The translations under genes were made by a program, and so were the position numbers. DNA of 64,000 bases from Mikania micrantha (lineage: Eukaryota > Streptophyta > Magnoliopsida > Asterales > Asteraceae), in the NCBI GenBank assembly GCA_009363875.1, contig CM018696.1, positions 89,798,215 through 89,862,214 of the forward strand, written 5' to 3'. The notes under the pieces are model-generated. The model had not been told where the DNA came from and did no database searches. It saw only the letters and a list, made by a program, of their open reading frames with translations. This document shows, piece after piece, positions 46,279 to 57,999 of the stretch; position 1 is the first letter of the stretch, and the number at the start of each line of letters is the position of its first letter.

Positions 46279-46840
46279 GGGTGTGGTGCTGGCCGAACCT
46301 ACACTGCTGTTGCATGAGTCACGAACCTCACCCCATAACCTAGCGAACCTGCATGCTACTGGAGACGAACCTCAATCAAAATGGCCGAACCCCAGCGAAC
46401 CCTTGCACCTCCGAACATCATCACCGAACCTATGTTGCCAGGCGAACCCTAGACATCATCCGAACATCACTCAGCAAACCATGCAGCCGAACCTCACCCT
46501 AAGTGGCGAACCTATGCTGGGATGGAAGTAGGTGAACCATAGCCGAACCCTCGAGGACTCAGCCGAACCTTTGCTGTCATGATGGCCGAACCATTGTTAC
46601 TCAGCCGAACCATTATTAGTCAGCCGAACCCTTGCAAGGCCACAAACCACAAGCCGAACCTATGAGACCACCGAACCAACGGGAGGCTAACCTGGGAGGA
46701 ACAAATCTTCTTGGGCCAAACCTTCTCACTAGAACCGAACCTCCGTGCGAACCTAATTACTAGCGAACCTAGGCGAAGGCTGAAACTAACTTACACTAAC
46801 CATTAGGTTCGTTGGGACTCACTTTGTGCCGAACCTCACC
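46279..46840 (+). repeat. CGAACC interspersed array in LTR A
   Basis: About two dozen copies of GCCGAACC, GCGAACC or ACCGAACC at irregular 10-40 base spacing. Spacers are not repeated. Reverse copies (aggttcg/gggttcg) flank the array at about 46270, 46806 and 46855. Confidence 0.85.
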
Positions 46841-47699
46841 TTATAAATCCAAAAGGTTCGCTGACCCAAATATCCTTGATCGTTAATCCAACTGGTTAGC
46901 CATGCAACATTTTAAGTTGTAGGCCCACATTGATACTTTTATTCGGCCCAGAAGGAAAATTCGGCCCACACCTGCTTATGAGTCAAGACAAATGTCCTAG
47001 GCCATCCATATAATTTAGACAATCTATGGTGGTTAAGTAGGCCCAAGTGTCTTCCGGCCCAAATCATTTGTTTAATCCATTTCATCCTATGCGGCCCAAC
47101 ACTCCTATCCGGCCCACACACATACCCCTTATAGACCATTTACACATAAATGACCCAAGGGATTATCCGGCCCAATAAATGCAAGATGTAAGAAACACAC
47201 GAACAAACGCTTAACAATCAATGATAAAATCATATGTTAATTATCACTTTAGATATTACAAAAGTGATGATAAGACGATTATACAAAACATGCAAAGACT
47301 TAAAGTTTTGATCAGGGGTTATGACTTCTAAACCAAACTCTAAGCTGAGAAATTTCAAACTATGAAAGATAATCAATATTATTTTATGTAATGTTGCGAA
47401 TTATGGGCAGCATAATGACCGGGACTCACAAGTGTTAGCCAACTTTAGGGATAACACTTACACACATACACATTGACTATAACTTATACTTATAAGTTAC
47501 AAATCACGTGAAATCAATACAGGATCTTGAACACAACAACGAATACAAACAACGAGCACGTGCATTCTTGTTTTACTTAGTCAACCACTACAAACACAAG
47601 GTGAGTTCATTTGTCCCCTTTTCAAACATATTTGTTTTACCTCGGGACTGAGAAGCATGTTACACATTTTAAACAATTATTGAAATGTTTATTAAATGC

Positions 47700-48557
47700 T
47701 TTTACATATAATCATGATGCTTATACCAACGCTTATGCTTGAAACTTTGATTTGGGAAGCTAAAGACTATGACTAAACTATATGTTTGGTGATTATGCTA
47801 CAAACTCTATGCTCAGACTACATGCTCAATGCTTATGCTATAAACTTAAAGCTTAAACTAGATGCTTTATGCTTATGCTATAAACTAAATGCTCAGACTA
47901 TATGCTCAAGGCTTATGCTATAAACTTTACGCTTAAACTATATTCACAATGCTAATGCTATGGATTACGTGCTCAAACTATATGCTAATGCTTGAACGAT
48001 ATGCTCGAAACTATGATTGTGTGCGAAATGCTAAGCTTGTATCTAATCATGGACTACGTAATTGCTAAACGACTGCTAGAGCAGAGCTTGTACCCATGCA
48101 TTGAGATACGTGGAAGCTAAACTATGACGATGCTAAGCTATTATCTATATAAGAGACATGTAATTGCCAAATACTGCTAGAGCAGGGCTTGTGTCTGCTT
48201 ATATGAGATATGTAAATGCTAAACTATTTGTGTAAATGCTAAACTATTTGTGTGTGCACGGCTTGTGTCTATGTATGAGATACGTAATTGCAAAACGATT
48301 GCTAGAGCAAGGCTTGTATCTTGTATATGAGACACGTAATTGCTAGACTATTCGGATACTAAGCTTAAACCAATTCATGAGATACGTAATGGCTAAACAC
48401 TGCTAGAACAGAGCTTGTATCTAGCCGTGGACTACGTAATTACTAAACACTAGTAGAGCAGAGCTTTGTACCCTCGCATGAGATTGGTGAAAGCTAAACT
48501 ATGATGTGTGAAACTATGATGCTTGTGAAACTTACTTTAAAGCTAATACTCTTGAAT
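47700..48557 (+). repeat. GCTAGAGCAGAGCTTGT array, plus orientation
   Basis: Units of about 80-90 bases combining gagatacgtaattgctaaac, ctgctagagcag and agcttgtatct, preceded by simpler gcttatgctataaact units. The CTGCTAGAGCAG core is an interrupted palindrome. The inverted partner lies at 49230-50110. Confidence 0.85.
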
Positions 48558-50122
48558 TGTCACACCCCGAGCCGGCGGGGTTGGATCGAAGTCCCCGTCG
48601 GGCGGAAGGTTCTTGGGGCGCGATATCGTGAGTGATAATTATAATGATCAGATTGTTTACATAGCATCAATGTTAAGAATAACTAAAGCACAATCAACAT
48701 TAAATAGGATTACAAAGTTAAATTACAATATCAATATTCAGTAATTTAACTAAGTAAACCTAACAAAAGAATCAATGTTTTCTATCTTGTAATCTGTACA
48801 AGACAACCAAAAGTGATTCGTATGATTAACAAAATATGTGATTCCAAAATCCACTAGGTCCTCTAACTAGGCCGCCTAGCATGCAATCCAAAGCCTTAGC
48901 TTAAACCTGTTCATCACCTGAGAAAACATGTAAGAAAAACAAAGTCAACACAATGGTTGGTGAGTTCATAAAGTTTATAAGTTTAAAAATAGCTTTAACA
49001 AACCTCTTTCGGTAAAACCTTAACCTCATTAACTCCACATGTAATATCCAAATCGGTATGCTTATATATAGGGCATACCCCTGAGTCGAGCCTACAACCC
49101 GCCCAGACGTCATCCCACCACATACTAATCTGGATATGACACTGTTGTTAATAATAATTAAGCCTTTTACCTACCAATCAACCCATTCCTCATCATAGCT
49201 TTTGTTTTCTGTTTCAAGTTTACAAGTCTATAGCATTCATAAGTATTAGTTTCATTGTATGTTTAACAAGCATCATAGTTTCACACGCACATAGTTTAGC
49301 TGTCCCTAATCTCATGCGTGAGTACAAGCTCTGCACTAGCAGAAGTTTAGCAATTACGTAGCTCACGGCTAGATACAAGCTCTGCACTAGCAGAAGTTTA
49401 GCCATTACGTATCTCATGAATTAGTTAAGCTTAGTCTAGCAATTACGTGTCTCCTATACAAGATACAAGCTCTGCACTAGCAGAAGTTTAGCAATTACGT
49501 ATCTCATACATAGACACAAGCCATGCATACACAAACAATCCAGCAATTACATATCTCATATAAGCAGACAAAAGTTCTGCACTAGCAGAAGTTTAGCAAT
49601 TACATGTCTCTTATATAGATAATAGCTTAGCCTCGTCATGGTTTAGTTTTAATCCAGCAATTACATACCTCATATAAGCAGACAAAAGCTCTGCACTAGC
49701 AGAAGTTTAGCAATTACATGTCTCTTACATAGGTAATAGCTTAGCCTCGTTATGGTTTAGTTTACATGTATCTCAATACATAGGTACAAGCTCTGCACTA
49801 GCAGAAGTTTAGCAATTACGTAGCCTATGATTAGATACATGCATAATGTTTCATGCGCAAATAATAGTTTCAAGCGCCCACATATAGTTTCATCATGAAT
49901 TCCATCGCATACCAACAAGTCTCATGTTTAAGCACATAGTTTCATAAGCATAAAGTCTCACGTTTAAGCATATAGTTTCATAAGCATAAAGTCTCACGTT
50001 TAAACATATAGTTTCATAAGCATCCAACATATAGTTTCAAGCTTCAAGTTTAAAGTTCAAGCATCAAGTTTATGGCTACTCAAAGTGTACTAATTTCCAA
50101 GTATAAGTATCAATGTAAGCAT
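48558..50122 (-). repeat. LTR A-type, minus orientation, cut by element C
   Basis: On plus it begins TGTCACACCCCGAGCC at 48558, the reverse complement of the LTR A end at 59607-59836. After the U5 part come a candidate acceptor (reverse of ctgagaaaacatg at 48918) and the CTGCACTAGCAG array (49230-49860). It ends at 50122 where element C is inserted. It forms large inverted repeats with the plus-strand LTR A on its left. Confidence 0.78.
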
Positions 50123-52466
50123 TGTAATGCCCTACTTTTTATATACTTTCCCTAACTAGAAAGTGACGCTTGTAATTCTATTTTTGGAAATCCTTGTATT
50201 TTTGTAATCGCCTTTTGTTGTAATCGTTGTAATGTTCGAGACTTGGATCATAATAAAATTCATATTTTCGTACAATTCATGCTTTACACCTTCATACATT
50301 TGAAACCATTATACACGAGATACTTGATTCGTGATCCTTGGAAACATATAACAAAGTTACAAATACGTGATATGGTTGCATTTTTCGATACTTAAACTTG
50401 ATCGCACATGTCATTATTTTTCCCCGGGATTTAAAACTGATAGGATGTACTTCTTATATTCCTATTTTGATCCTAAAACATTTGGCACACTAATGGTGGA
50501 ATAAGCATGCAACAAGCTTATAAAAAAAAGAATAAAAATAATTCTTTATGACTTGGCACGAATCCACACACTTCCTCCTCCTCCAATGGCCTCCAAACCT
50601 CATTTAATCACCCACCAACTAACCCTAACTCATCTCATATAAAACCCATGCCTCCTCCAAGCTTTTTCACTTTACAACCACTCTCACAACTCTCTCAAAT
50701 CAGCCACAAAGCTGCTGCTAACAAGAAGTTCGAGTAGATTCAGCACTCCTCACTAAAGTAAGCATAACTCACTCATTTCTTAACCTTTTTACTTGATTCT
50801 TTTTCCCACTTACTTGGATCAACCTTAGGAACATTTCCACTGAGTTTTCATGAAAAATTAGGCTCTGGAATGTCACCGAAATGGCTCCAAAGTGGACTGC
50901 TACTTTCAGTTTTACATTAAAACTTTGTTAAACTTGGGTTCTCTCATCTCAAACCTATGTCCTAATGCTCATAATCAAATGAATGGTTAGTTGAGCTTAA
51001 AAACAAGGCTGAGACATGTTAACCTAGGGATTAAAACCTCACAAACTTTCTGTTTTGATTAGGGTTTTACCCACAAGTAGTGTCTAAGCTTGAAGCTTGA
51101 TGAAAGTGTGATTGTTGGACTAGCTTGGGCTACCCTTCATAGAATCCACTCACTACTTGATGTTTTTCCTTTATATTACTTGTGTTATTTCATTCCTTAT
51201 TTTAAATGATCATGACCCTCCTTACGTCTAAAACACATGTGTAGTGGTGAATCCAAAAGAGGTCATAAGTGGATGGTACATCCTCCCACCTCCTACTTGA
51301 CTTACGTGGACTTAAAGAGGTCTTAAGTGGATGGATAATCCTCCCACCTCATGCTTGACTATATTATACTTACACTATATATATATATATATTATCTACA
51401 CAACTAAACCTTGATGATAGTCTAAGTGATTTCTTGTCAAGTGTTGAGTTGTATCATCTAGAGACCTTAATGCTTGTCACGACTCTAATGGATCTTTGAA
51501 TCCATGAAAACACACAAACTCCTTTGAGTTTTAATAGTGTCAAGAACAAGTGTTATGTGTACAAGGTGATTATTTTCATAAGCTTATTTTCATGATTGTT
51601 AAATTCCGAATCTATAATCTTCCGTTAAAACTCCTCCAAACCCACACACCTATGTTTCTTCGTGTAGGAGGACAAGGTGTTTCATCCTAACTAATTAACA
51701 ACACTCACGGGATATCAAGTAGGAAGCTTGCAAAGCCGTGAGTATACTCGATCCCATTTTGCTTTTTTTATCACCTTGGGTGCAGCATGTATGCTATATA
51801 AATTACACTTCACATGAAACTATTTTTATCACACTCTATCCATGCATTAACATGAAACTTTATGATGCTTGTTGGACTTGAATGCTAATGTAAACTATTT
51901 GTGTCGATATATGCTTCATTAACTTTGCTAGCCTACCTTAACAATTATAGCGCTATAGGATTAACGCACCGCCCACGAAACTTGGGGTATTGTTAAGTTA
52001 AACATGTTAACCGCCCGTCACTCTTTTGGGATAGGCTACTTTAACGCGTTGGATTCTTGGGTTTGAACATATTGTACACCGTTTCGGCATGCTAGTTAAC
52101 TTGCAAAATTATGATTCATGTTGGATATGAGACTTTAATCACTTTTATTCTATATTAAACTATGTATGAAAACTTGTATACTCGCCAACTTTTTGTTGAT
52201 ATATTTTAATACATGTTGCAGGATGATTGATGAGTTGATGTTGAGAAGGAACGCTATTTAGGTGGACATAGATACACACCTAGATACATTTTGTTATTTT
52301 AAATGTATGTTATGAACAAGGTTGTACTCTATTTGGAATATTTGTATGACATTTTAAGTTTGAAATGAAATTCGAATCTTAATTTATATTGTCACATAGT
52401 GTTATGAAGTTTTGAGCAATTTGTTCGTCTCATCCCGATGTTTCCGCCATCGGTTGGGGTGTGACA
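50123..52466 (+). repeat. 5' LTR of element C
   Basis: 2344 bases, TGTAATGCCC...GGGGTGTGACA, directly before the primer-binding site. TATA-like atataaaac at about 50638, candidate donor 50758, candidate acceptor 52221. A two-copy repeat of about 60 bases (aagtggatgg...cctcccacctc) is at 51255-51360. Confidence 0.9.
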
Positions 52467-52469
52467 GAT

Positions 52470-52482
52470 TGGTATCAGAGCC
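52470..52482 (+). other. Primer-binding site of element C (initiator Met tRNA)
   Basis: tggtatcagagcc, the standard complement to the 3' end of plant initiator Met tRNA, three bases after the LTR. Confidence 0.88.
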
Positions 52483-53483
52483 ATAACTATAGGGAATTAG
52501 GAAAAAGTAGGAATGCTTTGCCCTAGCCTATAGTTTTAGGAACTTGATTCTTATTTGTTGTTTAAAACTTCATGTATTCTATCTTATTTGCTTCTTATTC
52601 TTCTTCGTTGGTCTATTAAACTTACATGCCTTTCCTAAGGCTAACACAAATACGCTTGAAAGCTTGAAGGCACTCTTACTTCACCAACGAGGCGATTTGC
52701 ACCAAGATAGGCCCTATGGCCCACAATTTTTGGTGAAACCCCTCATTCCGCGTATTTGATTTTTGCACGAAGTTACGCCATCAAGCTAGGAGTGACATCC
52801 ACATCTTGATGGAAGACTTCCATTTCATGCTTTAGTGGACCTTATTAACGAGTCGGAATTCGCTTCTCGTTCTATAAGGAACAACCACATTAGGGTACGA
52901 AATCGTCAAGTTAGGGGTGAAACCCGCACCTTGTCGATTAAGTCCCATTTCTCGATTTTCAATCTCGCCAAAGTCCCTATTGTTTCACTCGATTAGAGAC
53001 GTGTAGTAACTGGAAGGGTAAGATACCGTTAATCGCTTCTCGACGAGAGTATCTTACCTATAGGCCAAAACACGTTTCTCTAATTCGAAAGGACTTTAGA
53101 TCCACTTTGGAATAGTCGACGTTTCTCTACCCGAAACAATCCGATGTTTTATGAGCCTCTCTTTTATGATATCTCAATTTATATGCGAATTTATACTTGA
53201 TACTTCGTTCGTTTCAAAACCGTTACACCATTCGCACGTTCCTCGCAAAAATAATAACCTCTCGTGAACCAACTAAATTTACGATGCTTTCATTATTCAT
53301 GTTATACTATGTGGAATTTACGATTATGTTATGTGAAACAAGTTGAACATTTTATGCTACGTGAATCAATTTGAACATTTTATGCTATGTGAAACTTTGT
53401 GCTATATGATGCATTCATGAAAACGATTTTCTTAAAACAAACATTATGATCAAGTTTCACTCATTTGTTCTTTTGAATCTTAG
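52483..53483 (+). other. Leader of element C
   Basis: About 1 kb of non-coding leader before gag. Unlike element D there is no long acidic coiled-coil frame here. Confidence 0.6.
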
Positions 53484-54162
53484 ATGTCTTCTCACCACTC
53501 GACTAAGAAGTCAAAGACCCGCTCTCAAAAGAAGATGATGACATTCATGGCCAACCAAATCGCTCGTATCGTCCCTAATATTGTCACCGAGATCCAAGAA
53601 TCCAACACACCAAACTCCTCCGTCGATTCAAAGACAAATGTGCGCAAACCCGTGTTCTTCAACTTGAAGCACTTTTCGTCTTGCATCCCCAAGCCATTCA
53701 CTGGCAACGATGGGGTGACTGCTATGCTTGAGTGGTTTGACAGCATAGAGGTCACATTCATCAACAGCGAGTGTCCCGAAGAGCTCAAGACGCGTAGCGC
53801 GACTGGGGTATTCCAAGCCCGAGCTCTAGAATGGTGGACAAACGAAAGGAACCTTCGTTCCAACGAAGAGGCTTATGCCTTGTCTTGGGAGGAGGTTAAG
53901 GCACTTATGATGGAGGAATTATGTCCTATACACGAACAACAAAAGCTGGAAGAGGAGTTTTGGAACCTAAAGCAAATTGGCGACGATAACCTAGCCTACA
54001 CCACTTGATTCAAGCAACTCAGTTTCATTGTCCCCCACCTGGTTTTCGACCCTTGAACGCAAAAGCCGCAAGTACCTCAACGGGCTACCTCCTACTATGC
54101 GTGACACCATCGAGGCGGCCAAACTCGACAACATTGAGGCCATCTATCGTCTCGCCGCTTCC
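53484..54162 (+). pseudogene. Gag N-terminal half of element C, broken
   Basis: Starts MSSHHSTKKSKTRSQKKMMT and contains the gag core (MLEWFDSIEVTFINSECPEE, EEFWNLKQIGDDN). A TGA at 54006-54008 replaces a probable Arg codon (CGA), an extra base lies near 54045 and a missing base near 54161. The two indels cancel, so the frame returns to that of pol. Capsid synthesis is therefore blocked. Confidence 0.8.
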
Positions 54163-54164
54163 TG

Positions 54165-57100
54165 AACAGCAATCGCGTTCACGATAAACAAACTGCAACC
54201 CCTGTTTCTTCCAAAGCGGCCAATCAAATCACCCAACAATCAAGTGGCAACAAGGGAAAGAAGCAAAAGCAATCTAATCCTGGTTGCAACGCTATTGTAC
54301 CAGCTGTTAATCCAAACCCTATTCCACCAACAAACGAACGAAAGCCATACACTGGTAGTCATCCCAAGTGTACCACTTGCAATTACCACCACCCTGCCAA
54401 TGCCAACTGTCGCCATTGCACTACCTGTAACCGCTTTGGCCATACCATCTCTTATTGCAAGAACAACCCTACACCACAACCCCAACAAGCTCAAGCCGCT
54501 CCTCAAAACGCTAGACCAGCTAGAGCCTGCTACAAGTGTGGTGACCCAACTCACCTTCGTCCTCAATGTCCTCAACTGAATCAAGAGCAACAACAAGCTG
54601 CAAGAGGACGAGCTTTCAACCTCAACGTGAATCAAGCGCGAAACGACAATGAGGTCGTTAATGGTACGTTTCTTGTTAACAACCTTTATGCTTCGATGCT
54701 ATTTGATACTGGTGCGGACAAAAGCTTTGTGTCCATTGAATTTGAATCCTTGTTAGATTGCACACGCTCTAAACTACCTAAGTCATTTTTCGTCGAAGTT
54801 GCCAATGGCAAATCCATCTTAGTCGATTCCGTTCTTCACGATTGCATTCTCACTCTCAACGAACACACTTTCCCTATCGATCTTATACCCATGAAACTGG
54901 GTAGTTTCGACATCATAGTAGGCATGGATTGGCTTCGTAAGAACCATGCTGAAATTGCTTGCCACGAGAAATACGTCCGTTTGCCTCTCCCATCTGGTGA
55001 TACTTTACATGTCTATGGAGACCGACCTTCAAGAGGACTGAAGTTGATGTCCTGCACACAAGCGAATAAGTACTTACGTAAACAGTACTTTGCCTTTTTA
55101 GCCCACGTAGTGGAAGAAAAGGGCAAGGGAAAGAGCGTAAGTGATGTTCCAGTAGTGCGCGACTTCCCCGACGTCTTTCCTGAAGATTTACCTGGTCCTC
55201 CTCCGCCTCGATCTGTTGACTTTCGTATTGATCTCATACCCGGTTCAACTCCTGTTGCCAAAGCACCTTATCGTCTTGCACCTTCTGAGATGCAAGAATT
55301 ATCTACGCAACTTCAAGAACTTCTCGACAAGGGTTTCATTCGTCCAAGTACCTCACCTTGGGGTGCTCCTGTGCTTTTCGTCAAGAAGAAGGATGGCTCG
55401 TTCCGCATGTGTATTGATTATCGTGAGCTTAACAAACTCACCATCAAAAATCGTTATCCTCTCCCACGCATTGATGATCTCTTTGACCAACTTCAAGGCG
55501 CAACTTGCTTCTCCAAGATTGATCTTCGATCTGGTTATCACCAACTTCGTGTTCTCGAGGAGGAAATTCCCAAAACCGCTTTTCGCACTCGCTATGGACA
55601 CTACGAGTTCGTGGTTATGCCTTTTGGCTTGACCAACGCGCCCGCTGTGTTCATGGATCTGATGAATCGTGTTTGTAAGCCCTACCTTGATCGTTTCGTT
55701 ATCGTCTTCATTGATGATATTCTTATTTACTCTAAATCTCAGGCCGATCACGAACGTCATCTACGTCTTATACTCGAACTCTTACGTGTCGAACGCCTAT
55801 ACGCAAAGTTTTCCAAGTGCGAGTTCTGGATAAAAGAAGTCCAATTCCTTGGACACGTTATTAGTGAAAAAGGAATCCATGTTGACCCTTCCAAAATCGA
55901 AGCAGTGAAAAATTGGACCACGCCTAAAACTCCTTCTGAGATCCGTTCTTTCTTAGGATTGGCGGGTTATTACCGCCGATTCATCTCAAACTTTTCTAAG
56001 ATCGCCGTTCCTCTCACTTCGTTGACTCAAAAGGAGAAACCTTTTGCTTGGGGTCCTAAGCAAGAGGAATCTTTTCAAACCCTCAAAGACTTGCTTTGTA
56101 ACGCGCCTATTCTTGCTCTTCCTGATGGAAATGATGATTTCGTGGTATACTGCGATGCCTCGAACCGTGGTCTTGGTTGCGTCCTTATGCAACAAGACAA
56201 TGTCATCGCTTATGCCTCTCGTCAACTCAAAATACATGAGAAAAACTATACTACCCACGATCTTGAGCTTGGCGCAGTTGTCTTTGCGTTAAAGATTTGG
56301 CGACACTACCTATATGGTACGAAGTGTGTGGTTTTCACTGACCATAAGAGCCTACAACATATCTTTAACCAAAGGGAACTAAACATGCGTCAGCGACGTT
56401 GGGTGGAATTGCTTAACGACTACGACTGCGAGATTCGCTACCACCCTGGTAAAGCGAATGTCGTGGCCGATGCACTTAGTCGTAAGACTCATGTTAGTAG
56501 CATTCGTTGTTTTCAAATCTCTAGTGACCTTCACACTTGCATTCGTGAAGCTCAATACTCGTCAGCCAACGAAGGTAGTCCAATCGTCGAAATTCGTGGT
56601 GCTTCTATCGATCAACTTGTGACCAAATCGGATAGACTTCAATACTATCTAGATCGCATCTGGGTGCCAGATCGTGACAATCTTCGTGAACTCATCATGA
56701 ACGAGGCACACAAATCCAAGTACTCGATTCATCCTGGTGCTGATAAGATGTACCATAATCTTCGTGCATCCTATTGGTGGCCTGGTATGAAGAAGGACAT
56801 TGCCATCTACGTTTCCAAATGCCTCACTTGCTCAAAGGTCAAGGCTGAGCATCAACGACCTTCTGGGTTACTCGAACAGCCTGAAATCCCCGTTTGGAAA
56901 TGGGATAGCATTGCTATGGACTTCATAACCAAACTCCCTCGAACACCTTCTGGTCATGATAGCATTTGGATAATCATTGATCGTTTGACCAAGTCAGCTC
57001 ATTTCCTTCCTATTCGTGAAGACTTCAAAGTTGAGAAACTTGCTCGAATCTACACTGATGAAATCATATGTCGTCATGGTATACCCATTGACATCATCTC

Positions 57101-57965
57101 TGACCGTGATGGTCGTTTCACTTCGCGTCTTTGGCAAACTTTTCAGTCCTCTATGGGTACTCAACTGAATCTCAGTACTGCCTTTCATCCTCAAACGGAT
57201 GGACAGACCGAACGTACTATCCAAACCCTAGAGGACATGCTCCGTTCTTGTGTCATCGACTTTGGTGGTAGTTGGGATGTGCATTTACCATTGATCAAAT
57301 TCTCGTACAACAATAGCTATCACTCCAGTATTCGAATGGCTCCTTTCGAGGCATTATATGGTCGTAAATGCCGATCTCCTATTAGCTGGCACGAGATTGG
57401 TGATAAACAGATTACTGGCCCTGAACTCATACAAGAAACAACAGATAAGATACTTCAAATTCGTGACAACTTACTCAAGGCTAGAAGTCGACAAAAGAGC
57501 TATGCTGACAAGAGACGCAAACCATTAGAGTTCAATGTTGGGGATCATGTGCTACTCAAAGTATCTCCTTGGAAAGGAGTAATTCGTTTTGGTAAAAAGG
57601 GAAAACTTGCCCCTCGCTATGTTGGCCCTTTCAAGATACTCGAGAGGATTGGCAAGGTGGCTTATCGACTCGATTTACCTCAAGAACTCAACAATGTTCA
57701 CCCAACGTTTCACGTCTCGAATCTCAAGAAGTGTCTAGCTGAAGAAGGACTTCAAGTTCCTCTCGAAGATCTCCAAATCAACGACACCTTGCATTTTGTG
57801 GAAAAACCCGTCGAAATCATGGACCGAGGAGTCAAGAAATTGAGGCGCAGTCGAATTCCTATCGTTAAGGTTCGTTGGGAAGGAAAACGTGGCGCTGAAT
57901 TTACTTTGGAACTCGAGAGTGATATGAAGACTAAGTATCCGCATCTCTTCGTTACATCTTCCTAA
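54165..57965 (+). CDS. Gag C-terminus and intact pol of element C
   Basis: One uninterrupted frame from just after the last gag indel; its first ATG is at 54627, but the upstream part is clearly coding. CCHC-like knuckles precede it (CYKCGDPTHLRPQC at about 54532). Protease LFDTGADKSFV, RT with VFIDDILIYSK, RNase H YCDASNRGLGC, the integrase zinc region, core residues D (IWIIIDRLTKS), D (SDRDGRF) and E (QTDGQTER), and a C-terminal chromodomain of about 50 residues (VEIMDRGVKKLRRSRIPIVK) are all present. All catalytic residues that I can check are intact, unlike element D. Without gag it would depend on another element. Confidence 0.92.
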   Translation, partial: NSNRVHDKQTATPVSSKAANQITQQSSGNKGKKQKQSNPGCNAIVPAVNPNPIPPTNERKPYTGSHPKCTTCNYHHPANANCRHCTTCNRFGHTISYCKNNPTPQPQQAQAAPQNARPARACYKCGDPTHLRPQCPQLNQEQQQAARGRAFNLNVNQARNDNEVVNGTFLVNNLYASMLFDTGADKSFVSIEFESLLDCTRSKLPKSFFVEVANGKSILVDSVLHDCILTLNEHTFPIDLIPMKLGSFDIIVGMDWLRKNHAEIACHEKYVRLPLPSGDTLHVYGDRPSRGLKLMSCTQANKYLRKQYFAFLAHVVEEKGKGKSVSDVPVVRDFPDVFPEDLPGPPPPRSVDFRIDLIPGSTPVAKAPYRLAPSEMQELSTQLQELLDKGFIRPSTSPWGAPVLFVKKKDGSFRMCIDYRELNKLTIKNRYPLPRIDDLFDQLQGATCFSKIDLRSGYHQLRVLEEEIPKTAFRTRYGHYEFVVMPFGLTNAPAVFMDLMNRVCKPYLDRFVIVFIDDILIYSKSQADHERHLRLILELLRVERLYAKFSKCEFWIKEVQFLGHVISEKGIHVDPSKIEAVKNWTTPKTPSEIRSFLGLAGYYRRFISNFSKIAVPLTSLTQKEKPFAWGPKQEESFQTLKDLLCNAPILALPDGNDDFVVYCDASNRGLGCVLMQQDNVIAYASRQLKIHEKNYTTHDLELGAVVFALKIWRHYLYGTKCVVFTDHKSLQHIFNQRELNMRQRRWVELLNDYDCEIRYHPGKANVVADALSRKTHVSSIRCFQISSDLHTCIREAQYSSANEGSPIVEIRGASIDQLVTKSDRLQYYLDRIWVPDRDNLRELIMNEAHKSKYSIHPGADKMYHNLRASYWWPGMKKDIAIYVSKCLTCSKVKAEHQRPSGLLEQPEIPVWKWDSIAMDFITKLPRTPSGHDSIWIIIDRLTKSAHFLPIREDFKVEKLARIYTDEIICRHGIPIDIISDRDGRFTSRLWQTFQSSMGTQLNLSTAFHPQTDGQTERTIQTLEDMLRSCVIDFGGSWDVHLPLIKFSYNNSYHSSIRMAPFEALYGRKCRSPISWHEIGDKQITGPELIQETTDKILQIRDNLLKARSRQKSYADKRRKPLEFNVGDHVLLKVSPWKGVIRFGKKGKLAPRYVGPFKILERIGKVAYRLDLPQELNNVHPTFHVSNLKKCLAEEGLQVPLEDLQINDTLHFVEKPVEIMDRGVKKLRRSRIPIVKVRWEGKRGAEFTLELESDMKTKYPHLFVTSS

Positions 57966-57999
57966 ATTTCGGGACGAAATTTCCAAAATGAGGGGAGAC

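Larger units (their letters stand above)
45069..48557 (+). repeat. LTR A, left part (inserted in LTR B)
   Basis: Starts TATAACATC just after ACTTC (45064-45068). The matching end is GGGGTGTGACA at 59836, followed by ACTTC, so a solo LTR with its first G changed to A. It holds a TATA box (45864), a pyrimidine-rich leader, a donor site (46088), the CGAACC array and a GCTAGAGCAG array, and is cut at 48557 by an inverted LTR of the same family. Confidence 0.72.

Noticed and set aside
46256..46531. 91-codon frame in LTR A
   Set aside because: Reads through the CGAACC array in non-coding LTR leader.
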